Source: Crassaminicella indica
GTDB lineage: Bacteria > Bacillota > Clostridia > Peptostreptococcales > Thermotaleaceae
DNA length: 64,000 nucleotides
Direction of reading: 5' to 3'
Assembly (NCBI RefSeq): GCF_019203185.1
Contig: NZ_CP078093.1
Coordinates: 2,205,058 to 2,269,057, forward strand
Shown in pieces: positions 1-7,776 of the stretch (positions are counted from its first letter, which is position 1; the number at the start of each line of letters is the position of its first letter). Below the pieces are notes generated by a model, which saw only the letters and a program-made list of their open reading frames with translations, did no database searches and was not told the origin of the DNA. The translations under genes were made by a program, and so were the position numbers.

Positions 1-78
1 TATAATCATACTTGGCAATACGGGCGGTCCTCTATTCTTTGTAAGAATATGAACGTCTAGGAAGGAAGGAGGTCAACT
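1..78 (+). promoter_or_regulatory. rplS leader and ribosome binding site
   Basis: The stretch before rplS holds a small hairpin (ATTCTT at 34-39 with AAGAAT at 43-48), flanked by a possible CCT/AGG outer pairing, and a strong AAGGAGG site at 66-72. A compact leader before rplS would fit the known L19 autoregulatory leaders of low-GC Gram-positives, but I cannot confirm the family by eye. The window starts here, so the promoter or upstream gene is not visible. Confidence 0.3.
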
Positions 79-423
79 ATGGACATCATAAAAGCAATTG
101 AACAAGAACAGCTTAAAACTGATATTCCGGAATTTAATGTTGGTGATACAGTAAAAGTACACTTAAAGATTAAAGAAGGAAACAGAGAAAGAATTCAGGT
201 ATTTGAAGGTTTTGTACTTAAAAGACAAAACGGTGGAGCAAGAGAAACTTTCACAGTAAGAAGAATTTCTTATGGAGTTGGAGTTGAAAGAACTTTACCA
301 TTACATTCACCAAAAATTGAAAAAATTGAAGTGATTAGAAAAGGAAAAGTTAGAAGAGCTAAGCTTAACTACATTCGTAAGTTAAGAGGAAAAGCAGCGA
401 AAATTAAAGAGAAGAAGTTTTAA
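79..423 (+). CDS. rplS: 50S ribosomal protein L19
   Basis: The 114-residue protein matches bacterial L19 in length and pattern: an N-terminal helix, then [10 protein letters not shown], then [10 protein letters not shown] and the [13 protein letters not shown] stretch, and a very basic tail. L19 is a structural protein of the large subunit near the 30S interface. The ATG is chosen because AAGGAGG lies 6 bases before it. A perfect hairpin follows the stop, so the gene may be partly insulated from rbgA downstream. The rplS-rbgA-rnhB order is the usual Firmicute arrangement. Confidence 0.97.
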   Translation: MDIIKAIEQEQLKTDIPEFNVGDTVKVHLKIKEGNRERIQVFEGFVLKRQNGGARETFTVRRISYGVGVERTLPLHSPKIEKIEVIRKGKVRRAKLNYIRKLRGKAAKIKEKKF

Positions 424-425
424 TA

Positions 426-455
426 AAAGGGACTGGACACAGTCCCTTTGTTAAT
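426..455 (+). terminator. hairpin after rplS
   Basis: A perfect 10-bp stem (AAAGGGACTG at 426-435, CAGTCCCTTT at 440-449) with a 4-base loop begins 2 bases after the rplS stop. Only a weak T-rich stretch follows, so it may be an attenuator rather than a full stop. Confidence 0.6.
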
Positions 456-487
456 ATATCAAATACATAAAAGGTGCGGTGAGAGGA

Positions 488-1357
488 ATGCAACAGATTA
501 ACTGGTATCCAGGACATATGAAAAAAACAAAAGAGCTGATTCAACAAAATTTGAAATTGGTGGATGTGGTGATTGAATTATTAGATGCTAGGGTTCCTAT
601 TAGCACTAGAAATCCTCAAATTGATAAGATAATAGTAGGTAAACCTAGAGTTATTGTTTTAAACAAGAGCGATTTAGCAAATTCGAGGGTTACCCATGAG
701 TGGATAAAATATTTTAAAGAAAGTGGCATAAATGCTATTCCAGTTAATTCATTAACTGGTGCAGGATTAGATAAATTAATGACAGAGGTGCATAATGCTG
801 CTAAGGATAAAATGGATGAGAGAATAAAAAAGGGGATGCGTGTAAGACCTGTAAGAGCTATGATTGTAGGAGTTCCTAATGTAGGTAAATCTTCTATTAT
901 TAATAGATTAACAGGTAAGAAAAGTGCTAAAACAGGTGATAGACCGGGTGTAACAAGAGGAAAACAGTGGGTTAGATTGAAAGGAAATATTGAATTATTG
1001 GATACTCCTGGAATTTTATGGCCTAAATTTGAAGATCAAAATGTAGGGCTAAAGCTTGCTTTTACTGGTTCTATCAAAGATGAAATCCTTGATATAGAGA
1101 CTATTGCATTAAGACTTATCGAATATCTTTGTGAGAAATATCCTGAATATATGAAGGAAAGATATAAATTGAAAGACATTGAAGAAGATGGACTAATGAA
1201 TATGGAAAACATAGCGAAAAATAGAGGATGTATTATTTCAGGTGGTAGAATTGATTATACAAGGGTAGCAAAGGTAGTGATAGATGAATTTAGAAGTGGG
1301 AAAATAGGAAAGATTACCTTAGAAACACCTGATGATTTAAGCACTATGGAAGAATAG
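488..1357 (+). CDS. rbgA: ribosome biogenesis GTPase RbgA (YlqF)
   Basis: This circularly permuted GTPase acts in late assembly of the 50S subunit. The G motifs come in permuted order: NKSDL (G4) first, then GVPNVGKSS (G1, residues about 128-136), then DTPG (G3). The protein opens with the family's WYPGHMKK signature. I choose the ATG at 488, which puts MQQINWYPGHM at the N-terminus and leaves about 11 bases to AAGGTG at 471-476. An in-frame GTG at 479 sits too close to that site. It lies between rplS and rnhB, as in many Firmicutes. Confidence 0.95.
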   Translation: MQQINWYPGHMKKTKELIQQNLKLVDVVIELLDARVPISTRNPQIDKIIVGKPRVIVLNKSDLANSRVTHEWIKYFKESGINAIPVNSLTGAGLDKLMTEVHNAAKDKMDERIKKGMRVRPVRAMIVGVPNVGKSSIINRLTGKKSAKTGDRPGVTRGKQWVRLKGNIELLDTPGILWPKFEDQNVGLKLAFTGSIKDEILDIETIALRLIEYLCEKYPEYMKERYKLKDIEEDGLMNMENIAKNRGCIISGGRIDYTRVAKVVIDEFRSGKIGKITLETPDDLSTMEE

Positions 1358-1370
1358 TGCTTTTATTTTT
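1340..1370 (+). terminator. terminator overlapping the rbgA stop
   Basis: AGCACTA at 1340-1346 pairs with TAGTGCT at 1355-1361, followed by TTTATTTTT. The stem uses the last rbgA codons, including the stop. It is short (7 bp), so partial read-through into rnhB is likely. Confidence 0.65.
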
Positions 1371-1398
1371 ATAGAAGAAATTGAAAGGAAAATGAAAT

Positions 1399-2208
1399 AT
1401 GAATTTTCAAAACATAAGTGTAAAGGAAATTAATAGCTATATTGAGAAATTAAAGATAGAAGACTATGATAAGTACATACCATTATTAAAAAATGATAAA
1501 AGAGAATCAGTTAAAAAATTAGGAAAAAAATTAGAAAAAAAGTATATAAAGCTTTTATGTGAAAAAGAAAGAGTTCAAAAATTATGGTATTATGAAAATA
1601 GATTAACAGATGTTGGATATAAAATAATTGCTGGTATTGACGAAGCAGGAAGAGGACCACTTGCAGGACCTGTAGTAGCAGCTGCAGTTATTCTGCCGCA
1701 AAATTTGTTTATAGAAGGAATTAATGATTCAAAGAAACTATCTTTGAAGAAAAGAGAAGAAATTTTTAAAATTATTACTGAGAAAGCATGCAGTATTGGT
1801 ATAGGAATAATAGATAATGAAACAATTGATAGAGTAAATATATTAAATGCAACGAAGATGGCTATGAAAAGAGCTGTGCAAAAACTTTCTCTAACTCCTC
1901 AATATTTATTAATAGATGCAGTGAAATTGACCGATATAAATATAAAGCAGACTGGAATAAATAAAGGAGATAGTTTAAGTATATCTATTGCGGCAGCATC
2001 TATTGTAGCTAAGGTAGCAAGGGATAAAATAATGGATAGATTTCATCATATATATCCTCAATATGGCTTTATCAATCATAAAGGTTATGGGACGAAAGAA
2101 CATTATAAAAATATTGAAAAATATGGACTATCTCCGATTCACAGAAAATCTTTTTTAAAAAATATAATAGGTGATAGTAAAAATGAAAATCAATCCTTTA
2201 AATTATAA
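1399..2208 (+). CDS. rnhB: ribonuclease HII
   Basis: RNase HII cuts the RNA strand of RNA-DNA hybrids and removes misincorporated ribonucleotides. The catalytic signature GIDEAGRGPLAGP holds the D81-E82 pair, and DSKKLS follows. At 269 residues it is longer than minimal enzymes because of an N-terminal extension of about 75 residues, as in Bacillus RnhB. The ATG at 1399 is preceded by GAAAGGAAAATG. Its 3' end overlaps the start of the next gene by 26 bases, suggesting translational coupling. Confidence 0.95.
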   Translation: MNFQNISVKEINSYIEKLKIEDYDKYIPLLKNDKRESVKKLGKKLEKKYIKLLCEKERVQKLWYYENRLTDVGYKIIAGIDEAGRGPLAGPVVAAAVILPQNLFIEGINDSKKLSLKKREEIFKIITEKACSIGIGIIDNETIDRVNILNATKMAMKRAVQKLSLTPQYLLIDAVKLTDINIKQTGINKGDSLSISIAAASIVAKVARDKIMDRFHHIYPQYGFINHKGYGTKEHYKNIEKYGLSPIHRKSFLKNIIGDSKNENQSFKL

Positions 2209-3622
2209 TTTAGGTTTAGGAAATAATAAAGAGAATTTATTAGAATTGAAAATGGGTCAAATCATTACAGGGAAAATTCAACAAATTCTTAATGATGTAT
2301 TGATCCTTGAAATGAATAGTGGAAAATTATTAGAAGCAAAGACAGCTATTCCATTAGAAGCGCAAACAAATGATGTTTTAAAATTTCAGGTAAAATCGAT
2401 TCGTGAAAACAAAGTGATTCTTCAACCTATGATGGAAGAAATAGATAATAAAGAGGAAATGGATAATGGACAAAAAAAAATCATATCTTTACTAAAAGAA
2501 TTAAATATAAAACCAGGAGAAGAAGAAATAGAATTGGTAAAAAAGCTAATTGCAAATAGGATTCTAGTAAGTAAGGAAAATTTAACTAATATAATTCAAC
2601 TAAAATCAAACTTTGAGAAAATCGAAACACTAATAAATACAAAATCAATCCCAATTAATGAAAAAATAATGAACGAGCATATTAGAGAAGTACTAAAGGA
2701 GTTGTTGAAAGAGGACGGTTATATAAAAGAAAATGAATATAGTAAGGATGAAAATATAAAGAACATAGTTAAAGATTCATATTCATTAGAATTAGAAAAA
2801 AACATGCAGCAGAAATTATCTGCTGAAAGGTCTGTTCATTCAAAAAATATTAATCCTATGAGCTATGAAAAAATTATTTTTCTACTCAAAAACAATTTAA
2901 AGATGAATATTATGAACTTGAAAAATATTAATAATTTACTTATGAAGGAGTTTACAGTTTCAAAGCAAATGGATGAGTTGATAGGATTTCTTTATAAAAA
3001 TGATGAAACAGCTTATCTTGGAAAAAGCTTAGATCAATTATTTTCTAATATAAAAGATATGATTTTTGAAAAAAATTTTGAACCGCACGAAATCATGAAA
3101 GAAATACATATAAAATTAGAAATGATTAAGCAATCAATTGAAAATATAAGTTCAAAGGATCAAGAAGATATTTTAAATAATATAACAAATCTTAAAAACA
3201 GTTTAGATTTTATGAATAAATTGAATCCACTACAGACCTATTTTCAAATACCTATATTTTTTAATGATGAGCGAAGAAATATAGAGCTATTTATTTCAAA
3301 AGATAGTAAAAATAAAAAGAAGATTAATCCCAAAGATGTGAAAATACTTATAGCACTTGATACAAAAACTATGGATCGAGTACAAGTTTTGATTGAGATT
3401 AAAGATAAAAATATAATGTGTAATTTTAAAGTAAAAACAGATGAGATTAAGAAAAAATTATTAGCTTTTGAAAAAGATTTAAAAGAAATTTTGATGCATT
3501 TAGGGTTTACTGGAATCAATACAAAGTATGCAGTTTCAAATACTGGAAACGATATATTGGAGGAAGCACTGAATAAAAAAGAGATACATGAAAAAATGCA
3601 GTTTATTGATTTAAAGGTGTGA
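2183..3622 (+). CDS. FliK-like hook-length-control family protein (YlqG-type)
   Basis: A 479-residue, Lys- and Glu-rich protein with no signal peptide. The last 130 residues resemble the FliK C-terminal domain: a strand-rich stretch (YFQIPIFFNDERRNIEL, then KDVKILIALDTKTMDRV) followed by a long helix. The N-terminal 75 residues look like a small beta domain (GQIITGKIQQILNDVLILEM). The ATG at 2183 is chosen because AGGTGAT at 2169-2175 precedes it; the GTG at 2171 lies inside that site. It overlaps rnhB and is followed at once by an FlhB-like gene, the same rnhB-ylqG-ylqH order known in Bacillus. Its cellular role is not established. Confidence 0.65.
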   Translation: MKINPLNYNLGLGNNKENLLELKMGQIITGKIQQILNDVLILEMNSGKLLEAKTAIPLEAQTNDVLKFQVKSIRENKVILQPMMEEIDNKEEMDNGQKKIISLLKELNIKPGEEEIELVKKLIANRILVSKENLTNIIQLKSNFEKIETLINTKSIPINEKIMNEHIREVLKELLKEDGYIKENEYSKDENIKNIVKDSYSLELEKNMQQKLSAERSVHSKNINPMSYEKIIFLLKNNLKMNIMNLKNINNLLMKEFTVSKQMDELIGFLYKNDETAYLGKSLDQLFSNIKDMIFEKNFEPHEIMKEIHIKLEMIKQSIENISSKDQEDILNNITNLKNSLDFMNKLNPLQTYFQIPIFFNDERRNIELFISKDSKNKKKINPKDVKILIALDTKTMDRVQVLIEIKDKNIMCNFKVKTDEIKKKLLAFEKDLKEILMHLGFTGINTKYAVSNTGNDILEEALNKKEIHEKMQFIDLKV

Positions 3623-3623
3623 T

Positions 3624-3893
3624 ATGATGAAAAATAAGGAAATAGCAGTAGCCATAAAATATGACCAAGAAAAAAATGCCGCACCTGCTGTTATTGCAAA
3701 AGGAGAAGGACATATTGCAAAAAAAATAAAAGAAATTGCTACAGAAATGAATATTCCTACTTATAAAGATGAAAAGCTTGTAAAACAATTAAATAATCTA
3801 GCTATTGGAGAAGAAATACCACCAGAATTATATCAGGTAGTTGCAGAAATATTAGCTTTTATTATACGATTAGATACAAAAGGAGAGACCTAA
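3624..3893 (+). CDS. FlhB cytoplasmic-domain homologue (YlqH/FlhX-type)
   Basis: The 89-residue protein corresponds to the cytoplasmic C-terminal domain of FlhB/EscU export-switch proteins: it opens with EIAVAIKYDQEKNAAPAVIAKG and ends with IPPELYQVVAEILAFI. It lacks the membrane domain, and its N-terminus starts just after where the NPTH self-cleavage motif of full FlhB would be, so it resembles a pre-cleaved switch fragment. It starts 1 base after the FliK-like gene. FliK and FlhB are partners in flagellar export, so their pairing outside a flagellar operon is notable. Confidence 0.8.
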   Translation: MMKNKEIAVAIKYDQEKNAAPAVIAKGEGHIAKKIKEIATEMNIPTYKDEKLVKQLNNLAIGEEIPPELYQVVAEILAFIIRLDTKGET

Positions 3894-3916
3894 AATCATG
3901 GGTCTCTCCTTTTGTA
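3878..3916 (+). terminator. rho-independent terminator
   Basis: A 13-bp stem (3878-3890 with 3901-3913), including GGAGAGACC/GGTCTCTCC, overlaps the stop codon of the FlhB-like gene and ends in a TTTT run. It closes the rnhB operon. Confidence 0.85.
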
Positions 3917-4032
3917 TTCGTATAAAATGATTTTTTTTCACAAAATTTTATTATGAATGACATTTTTTTACAAAATTTTCAATGGTTTTTATTTAAAATA
4001 AATATAAGAAGGGATATTTGGAGGAAATAAAA

Positions 4033-5292
4033 ATGAATAATTTAAGAAAACCAAAAATATTAATTGCAGACGATAGCCAATTAAATCTTCGAATTATTGG
4101 AGATGTGATTAAAAACAGTGGGTATGAGCCAATTTTAGTATCACAAGGGAATGAGGTACTCAAATATGTTAGAGTAGAAAAACCAGATCTTATTTTATTG
4201 GATATCATAATGCCTAAAATGGACGGTTATGAAGTTTGTGAAATATTAAAGAAGGATACGAGGACTGAGGATATCCCTATAATTTTTCTCACAGGGCAGT
4301 CAAGAATTGAAGATGTGGCAAAGGGATTTGAAGTAGGGGCTGTGGATTATATCAATAAGCCATTTCATGAAGTAGAATTAATTGCTAGGGTGAAGACGCA
4401 TCTACAACTAAAAAAATTACATGACAAACTAAAAAAAAGCAATGAACAATTACAAAAAATAAATATGGAATTGCTTAAAGCAAATGAGATCATTCAGTAT
4501 AATAAATTACAAACAGAATTTTTTGCTAATATTTCCCATGAATTTAGAACGCCTTTAAATTTAATTTTTAGCACTATACAGCTATTTGAATTGTGTATGC
4601 AGGATCATTTAGATATTAAAGAAAATAAATATATAAAGATTATGAAACAAAATTGTTATCGTCTTTTAAGATTGGTAAATAATTTAATTGATATTACTAA
4701 AATTGATTCAGGTTATTTTGAAATCGATCTACAAAATCATAATATTGTAGATATTGTTGAAAATATTACATTATCTATTTCAGAATATATAGAGCGCAAT
4801 GATTTGAAGCTAATATTTGATACAGATGTAGAAGAAAAGATAATAGCTTGTGATGTAGATAAGATTGAAAGAATAATACTGAATCTTTTATCAAATGCTA
4901 TAAAATTTACAAAATCAGGTGGAAATATTATTGTGAAAATATATGATAAAAAGGAAAAAGTTGTTATATCTGTTAAGGATACAGGGAAAGGTATTCCTAA
5001 AGATAAAATAGATACTATTTTTGAAAGATTTATGCAGATTGATAAATCTTTATCTAGAAAAAGAGAAGGAAGCGGTATTGGTTTATCACTTGTTAAAGCT
5101 CTTGTTGAAATGCATGGTGGAGAAATTTTTGTTAAAAGTGAATATGGTAAAGGAACAGAATTTATTATAGAGCTTCCTGCTAAAGTATTACCTATAGAAG
5201 ATGAAGCTATAAAAAAAGATGATGGTTATAATGAACATAATTATATAGAGAGTATAAATATTGAGTTTTCAGATATATATTCAATATGTTAG
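4033..5292 (+). CDS. receiver-histidine kinase hybrid, cytoplasmic
   Basis: The order is receiver, coiled coil, HisKA and HATPase. The receiver (residues 1-125) has acidic residues in IADDS, phospho-acceptor D57 in LLDIIMP and K109 in NKPF. A linker rich in K, L and Q follows. The H box NISHEFRTPLN has H169. ATP-binding boxes are SNAIKFTK, DTGKGIP and GSGIGLSL. No membrane span or signal peptide is visible, so it senses inside the cell or through a partner that phosphorylates the receiver. The ATG at 4033 follows GGAGG at 4020-4024; the TTG at 4018 overlaps that site. No output regulator lies beside it. Confidence 0.9.
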   Translation: MNNLRKPKILIADDSQLNLRIIGDVIKNSGYEPILVSQGNEVLKYVRVEKPDLILLDIIMPKMDGYEVCEILKKDTRTEDIPIIFLTGQSRIEDVAKGFEVGAVDYINKPFHEVELIARVKTHLQLKKLHDKLKKSNEQLQKINMELLKANEIIQYNKLQTEFFANISHEFRTPLNLIFSTIQLFELCMQDHLDIKENKYIKIMKQNCYRLLRLVNNLIDITKIDSGYFEIDLQNHNIVDIVENITLSISEYIERNDLKLIFDTDVEEKIIACDVDKIERIILNLLSNAIKFTKSGGNIIVKIYDKKEKVVISVKDTGKGIPKDKIDTIFERFMQIDKSLSRKREGSGIGLSLVKALVEMHGGEIFVKSEYGKGTEFIIELPAKVLPIEDEAIKKDDGYNEHNYIESINIEFSDIYSIC

Positions 5293-5375
5293 TTTTTTAC
5301 AGTATAAGAACTAAGCTTTGATATATGTAAGTATGAAAATTCTTTTTATGCACAAAATATTAATAAAAGGAGGAG

Positions 5376-5540
5376 ATGAATATAGAAAAAAGAAAAAATA
5401 TAAATAAAGGCGATGTTTTTTATAATATTGAAGAGATGAACTCTTTAGTTAATAAACATGATATGTCAAATAATTATAGGTTCGTAAATTCATATATACA
5501 GATGTTAAAGGATACCATATTGAATCATAAAAGCCAATAA
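5376..5540 (+). CDS. small protein of unknown function (54 aa)
   Basis: An ATG behind an AAAAGGAGGAG site opens a 54-codon frame, and a terminator stem overlaps its stop codon, so it is probably expressed. The protein is Asn- and Lys-rich and probably helical, with the segment YNIEEMNSLVNK and the tail YIQMLKDTILNHKSQ. The size and predicted two-helix form recall Spo0E-type phosphatases, but the SQxLD signature is missing. It lies just after the receiver-kinase gene and might act with it; that is inference only. Confidence 0.5.
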   Translation: MNIEKRKNINKGDVFYNIEEMNSLVNKHDMSNNYRFVNSYIQMLKDTILNHKSQ

Positions 5541-5560
5541 AATAGGCTTTTTCCTTTTTT
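5529..5560 (+). terminator. rho-independent terminator
   Basis: AAAAGCC at 5529-5535 pairs with GGCTTTT at 5545-5551, followed by TTCCTTTTTT. The stem overlaps the stop of the 54-codon gene and separates it from the ftsH-like gene. Confidence 0.75.
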
Positions 5561-5605
5561 GTAAAAATAATGAACAATTGTAATATAAATGATAAGCTTA
5601 ATGGG

Positions 5606-5682
5606 TTTAGTTTATCATAAAAATATGCTATAATACATTATGTAAACCACCCCCGATGTGTACATAACAATTTAAAGGGGGG
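5606..5682 (+). promoter_or_regulatory. promoter and leader of the ftsH-type gene
   Basis: An extended -10 (TGCTATAAT, 5626-5634) lies 17 bases after a weak -35-like TTTAGT (5606-5611). The leader then holds a C-run (CCACCCCC ending near 5654) that could pair with the G-run of the ribosome site (5677-5682), which might mask translation initiation. Confidence 0.5.
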
Positions 5683-5688
5683 ATTATT

Positions 5689-7479
5689 ATAGGATTTAAG
5701 AAAAAAGCTATAATTATTGTTATGATTGTTTTTATATTAGTGTTGCTTTCAAGCATAGCTTATTTTAAGTTTTATAATACAGAAGAAACAATAAATTTAT
5801 CTTATAATCAGTTTATGGAAAAAATGAAAGCAGGAGAAGTAAAAATAGTCTATCTCTTAGATGAGCCTAAATTAAAGGGAATATTAAAAGATGGAACGAG
5901 TTTTTCAACTGATAATCCAAGAACAGAAAATTTTAAAGAAATGCTTTTAATTAATAATATTTCTGTAGAAGAAAATAAAGTAAATATAATGCTGACAAAT
6001 GTTATTGGTTTTATTGGAGTTATTATAGCATTTGGAGCTATGGGTATATTTTTATCTAATCAGTCTTCTAAACAGACGTCAAGAGAATTTTCTAAGATGT
6101 CAAGTATTGAAGCAGTAGATCAAGGAGATATAAAAGTTACCTTTGCAAATGTAGCAGGAAATGATGAAGCAAAGGAAAATATAATGGATTTAGTAGATTT
6201 TTTAAGGAATCCAGAAAAGTATGCAAAATATGGAGCAAGAATCCCTAGAGGAGTTATTCTTTATGGACCTCCAGGAACAGGAAAAACGCTACTTGCAAAA
6301 GCGTTAGCTGGAGAAGCAAACGTTCCTTTTTTTGCTGTATCTGGTTCAGATTTTGTACAAATTTATGCTGGCTTAGGTGCAGGAAGAATAAGAAGCTTAT
6401 TTAAAAAGGCAAGAGAAAAGGGAAAATGTGTAATTTTTATTGATGAAATTGATGCATTAGGAAAAAAAAGAGATGGTCTTAATGGAAATGATGAGTCAGA
6501 TAGAACATTAAATGCATTATTGACAGAAATGTCAGGCTTTCATGAAAATGAAGGAATTATAGTGATTGCAGCAACTAACAGATTAGATACTCTTGATGAA
6601 GCATTACTTCGTCCAGGTAGATTTGATAGACAAGTTGAAGTGGGATTGCCTGATGTGAATGCAAGATATAAGATTTTAAAATTGTATAGTAACACAAAGC
6701 CTTTAGGGAAAAATATAGACCTAGAAAGGATAGCACAAGAGACAGTTTATTTTAGTGGGGCGCAATTAGAAAATTTAATGAATGAATCAGCTATTTTAGC
6801 AGCTAAGGTAAATGCAGAATATATTGATAAAAAACATATTGAAAAAGCTTTTTATAAAGTGATAGCAGGCGAAGAGAAGAAAGATAGAAGTACAATTTCT
6901 GAGAATGATCGAAAAATTACTGCATACCATGAGGCTGGACATGCTTTAATAACAAAATTAATTGCTCCTTTTAATAGAGTAACGAAAGTTACTATTATTC
7001 CAAGTACAAAAGGAGCAGGTGGATTTAGTATGAATATACCACCAGATAAAATGTACAGAACGAAAAAAGATATGATGGATCATATAAAAATTGCATTAGC
7101 TGGTAGAGTAGCAGAAGAAATGATTTTTGGAGAAGAAAATATTACTACTGGTGCAAGCAATGACATAGAAAAAGCAACAAAAATTATTGTATCTATGATT
7201 AAGCAATTTGGCATGAATAAAAAAATGGGTATGTTAAATTATGAGATGCTTCAAGGGAATAAAGGTGCAGGGCTTGATGCTGAAATTATAAAAGAAGCAA
7301 GACTTTTTATGGAAGAATTATATCATGATACAAAAAAAATTATGCATGAAAACATAGAACAGTTAGAAATGCTTGCAAGGGAACTTCTTAAAAAAGAGAC
7401 ATTAAATGAGGAAGAAATTGATAATATAATAAAATCGTCCAAACTTTATAATGGAGAAAGCATTGCATATGATAGATAA
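5689..7479 (+). CDS. ftsH: FtsH-type ATP-dependent zinc metalloprotease
   Basis: A membrane-anchored AAA protease that degrades membrane and short-lived regulatory proteins. Two membrane spans flank an extracytoplasmic stretch of about 70 residues. Counting from the first in-frame ATG (5722): Walker A GPPGTGKT is at 182-189, Walker [11 protein letters not shown] follows, zinc site HEAGH is at 403-407, and the third ligand is probably D481 in GASNDIE. The ribosome site AAAGGGGGGA (5674-5683) is about 40 bases before that ATG. The well-spaced codon is ATA at 5689 (or ATT at 5686), which adds the basic segment GFKKKA before the first span. I place the start there tentatively; ATG 5722 is the conservative alternative. 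Confidence 0.88.
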   Translation: MGFKKKAIIIVMIVFILVLLSSIAYFKFYNTEETINLSYNQFMEKMKAGEVKIVYLLDEPKLKGILKDGTSFSTDNPRTENFKEMLLINNISVEENKVNIMLTNVIGFIGVIIAFGAMGIFLSNQSSKQTSREFSKMSSIEAVDQGDIKVTFANVAGNDEAKENIMDLVDFLRNPEKYAKYGARIPRGVILYGPPGTGKTLLAKALAGEANVPFFAVSGSDFVQIYAGLGAGRIRSLFKKAREKGKCVIFIDEIDALGKKRDGLNGNDESDRTLNALLTEMSGFHENEGIIVIAATNRLDTLDEALLRPGRFDRQVEVGLPDVNARYKILKLYSNTKPLGKNIDLERIAQETVYFSGAQLENLMNESAILAAKVNAEYIDKKHIEKAFYKVIAGEEKKDRSTISENDRKITAYHEAGHALITKLIAPFNRVTKVTIIPSTKGAGGFSMNIPPDKMYRTKKDMMDHIKIALAGRVAEEMIFGEENITTGASNDIEKATKIIVSMIKQFGMNKKMGMLNYEMLQGNKGAGLDAEIIKEARLFMEELYHDTKKIMHENIEQLEMLARELLKKETLNEEEIDNIIKSSKLYNGESIAYDR

Positions 7480-7527
7480 AAAGTATTATAAATTTGTATA
7501 AAGGGAAGAATTGTATATTGTCAAGTC

Positions 7528-7556
7528 TTTTCATTTGCAGGATAATGTTATATAAT
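7528..7556 (+). promoter_or_regulatory. promoter of 6S RNA
   Basis: TTTTCA (7528-7533), a 17-base spacer and TATAAT (7551-7556) put the start near 7563-7565, just where the conserved 6S RNA sequence begins. Confidence 0.6.
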
Positions 7557-7564
7557 ATATTTAC

Positions 7565-7772
7565 AGTAAGTCCTGGGGTGTACGTTAAAGCCTGAAAATT
7601 CAACCTACAAAAGACATCCGGGAGTTCGTGTTCCTTTATAGATGAAAAGCCACCAACGAGTGGACTTCAGAAGTAAAGGATAGATCACCCACCTAGGTGA
7701 GTGGCGGGTGTGAATTTAAGGGCGAACGGCATTCTGGGGAAAAATAAAGTCTTTCACGGAAAGACTTTTTTA
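7565..7772 (+). ncRNA. ssrS: 6S RNA, regulator of RNA polymerase
   Basis: A non-coding stretch of about 200 bases has its own promoter and terminator and folds into a long rod. AAATTCA near the 5' side pairs with TGAATTT near the 3' side, CCTTTA with TAAAGG further in, and a GCCAC/GTGG-type tip closes the rod. A central bulge carries a small CACCTAGGTG hairpin on its 3' side, as in Firmicute 6S RNAs. The 5' segment GTCCTGGGGTGTACGTTA matches my memory of clostridial 6S RNA. 6S mimics an open promoter and binds the housekeeping holoenzyme. Not confirmed by a model search. Confidence 0.75.
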
Positions 7773-7776
7773 TTTT
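7747..7776. terminator. bidirectional terminator between 6S RNA and spoVB
   Basis: AAGTCTTTC (7747-7755) pairs with GAAAGACTT (7759-7767) around a 3-base loop. T-runs on the plus side and A-rich sequence before the stem let it stop both 6S RNA and the converging spoVB transcript. Confidence 0.85.
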
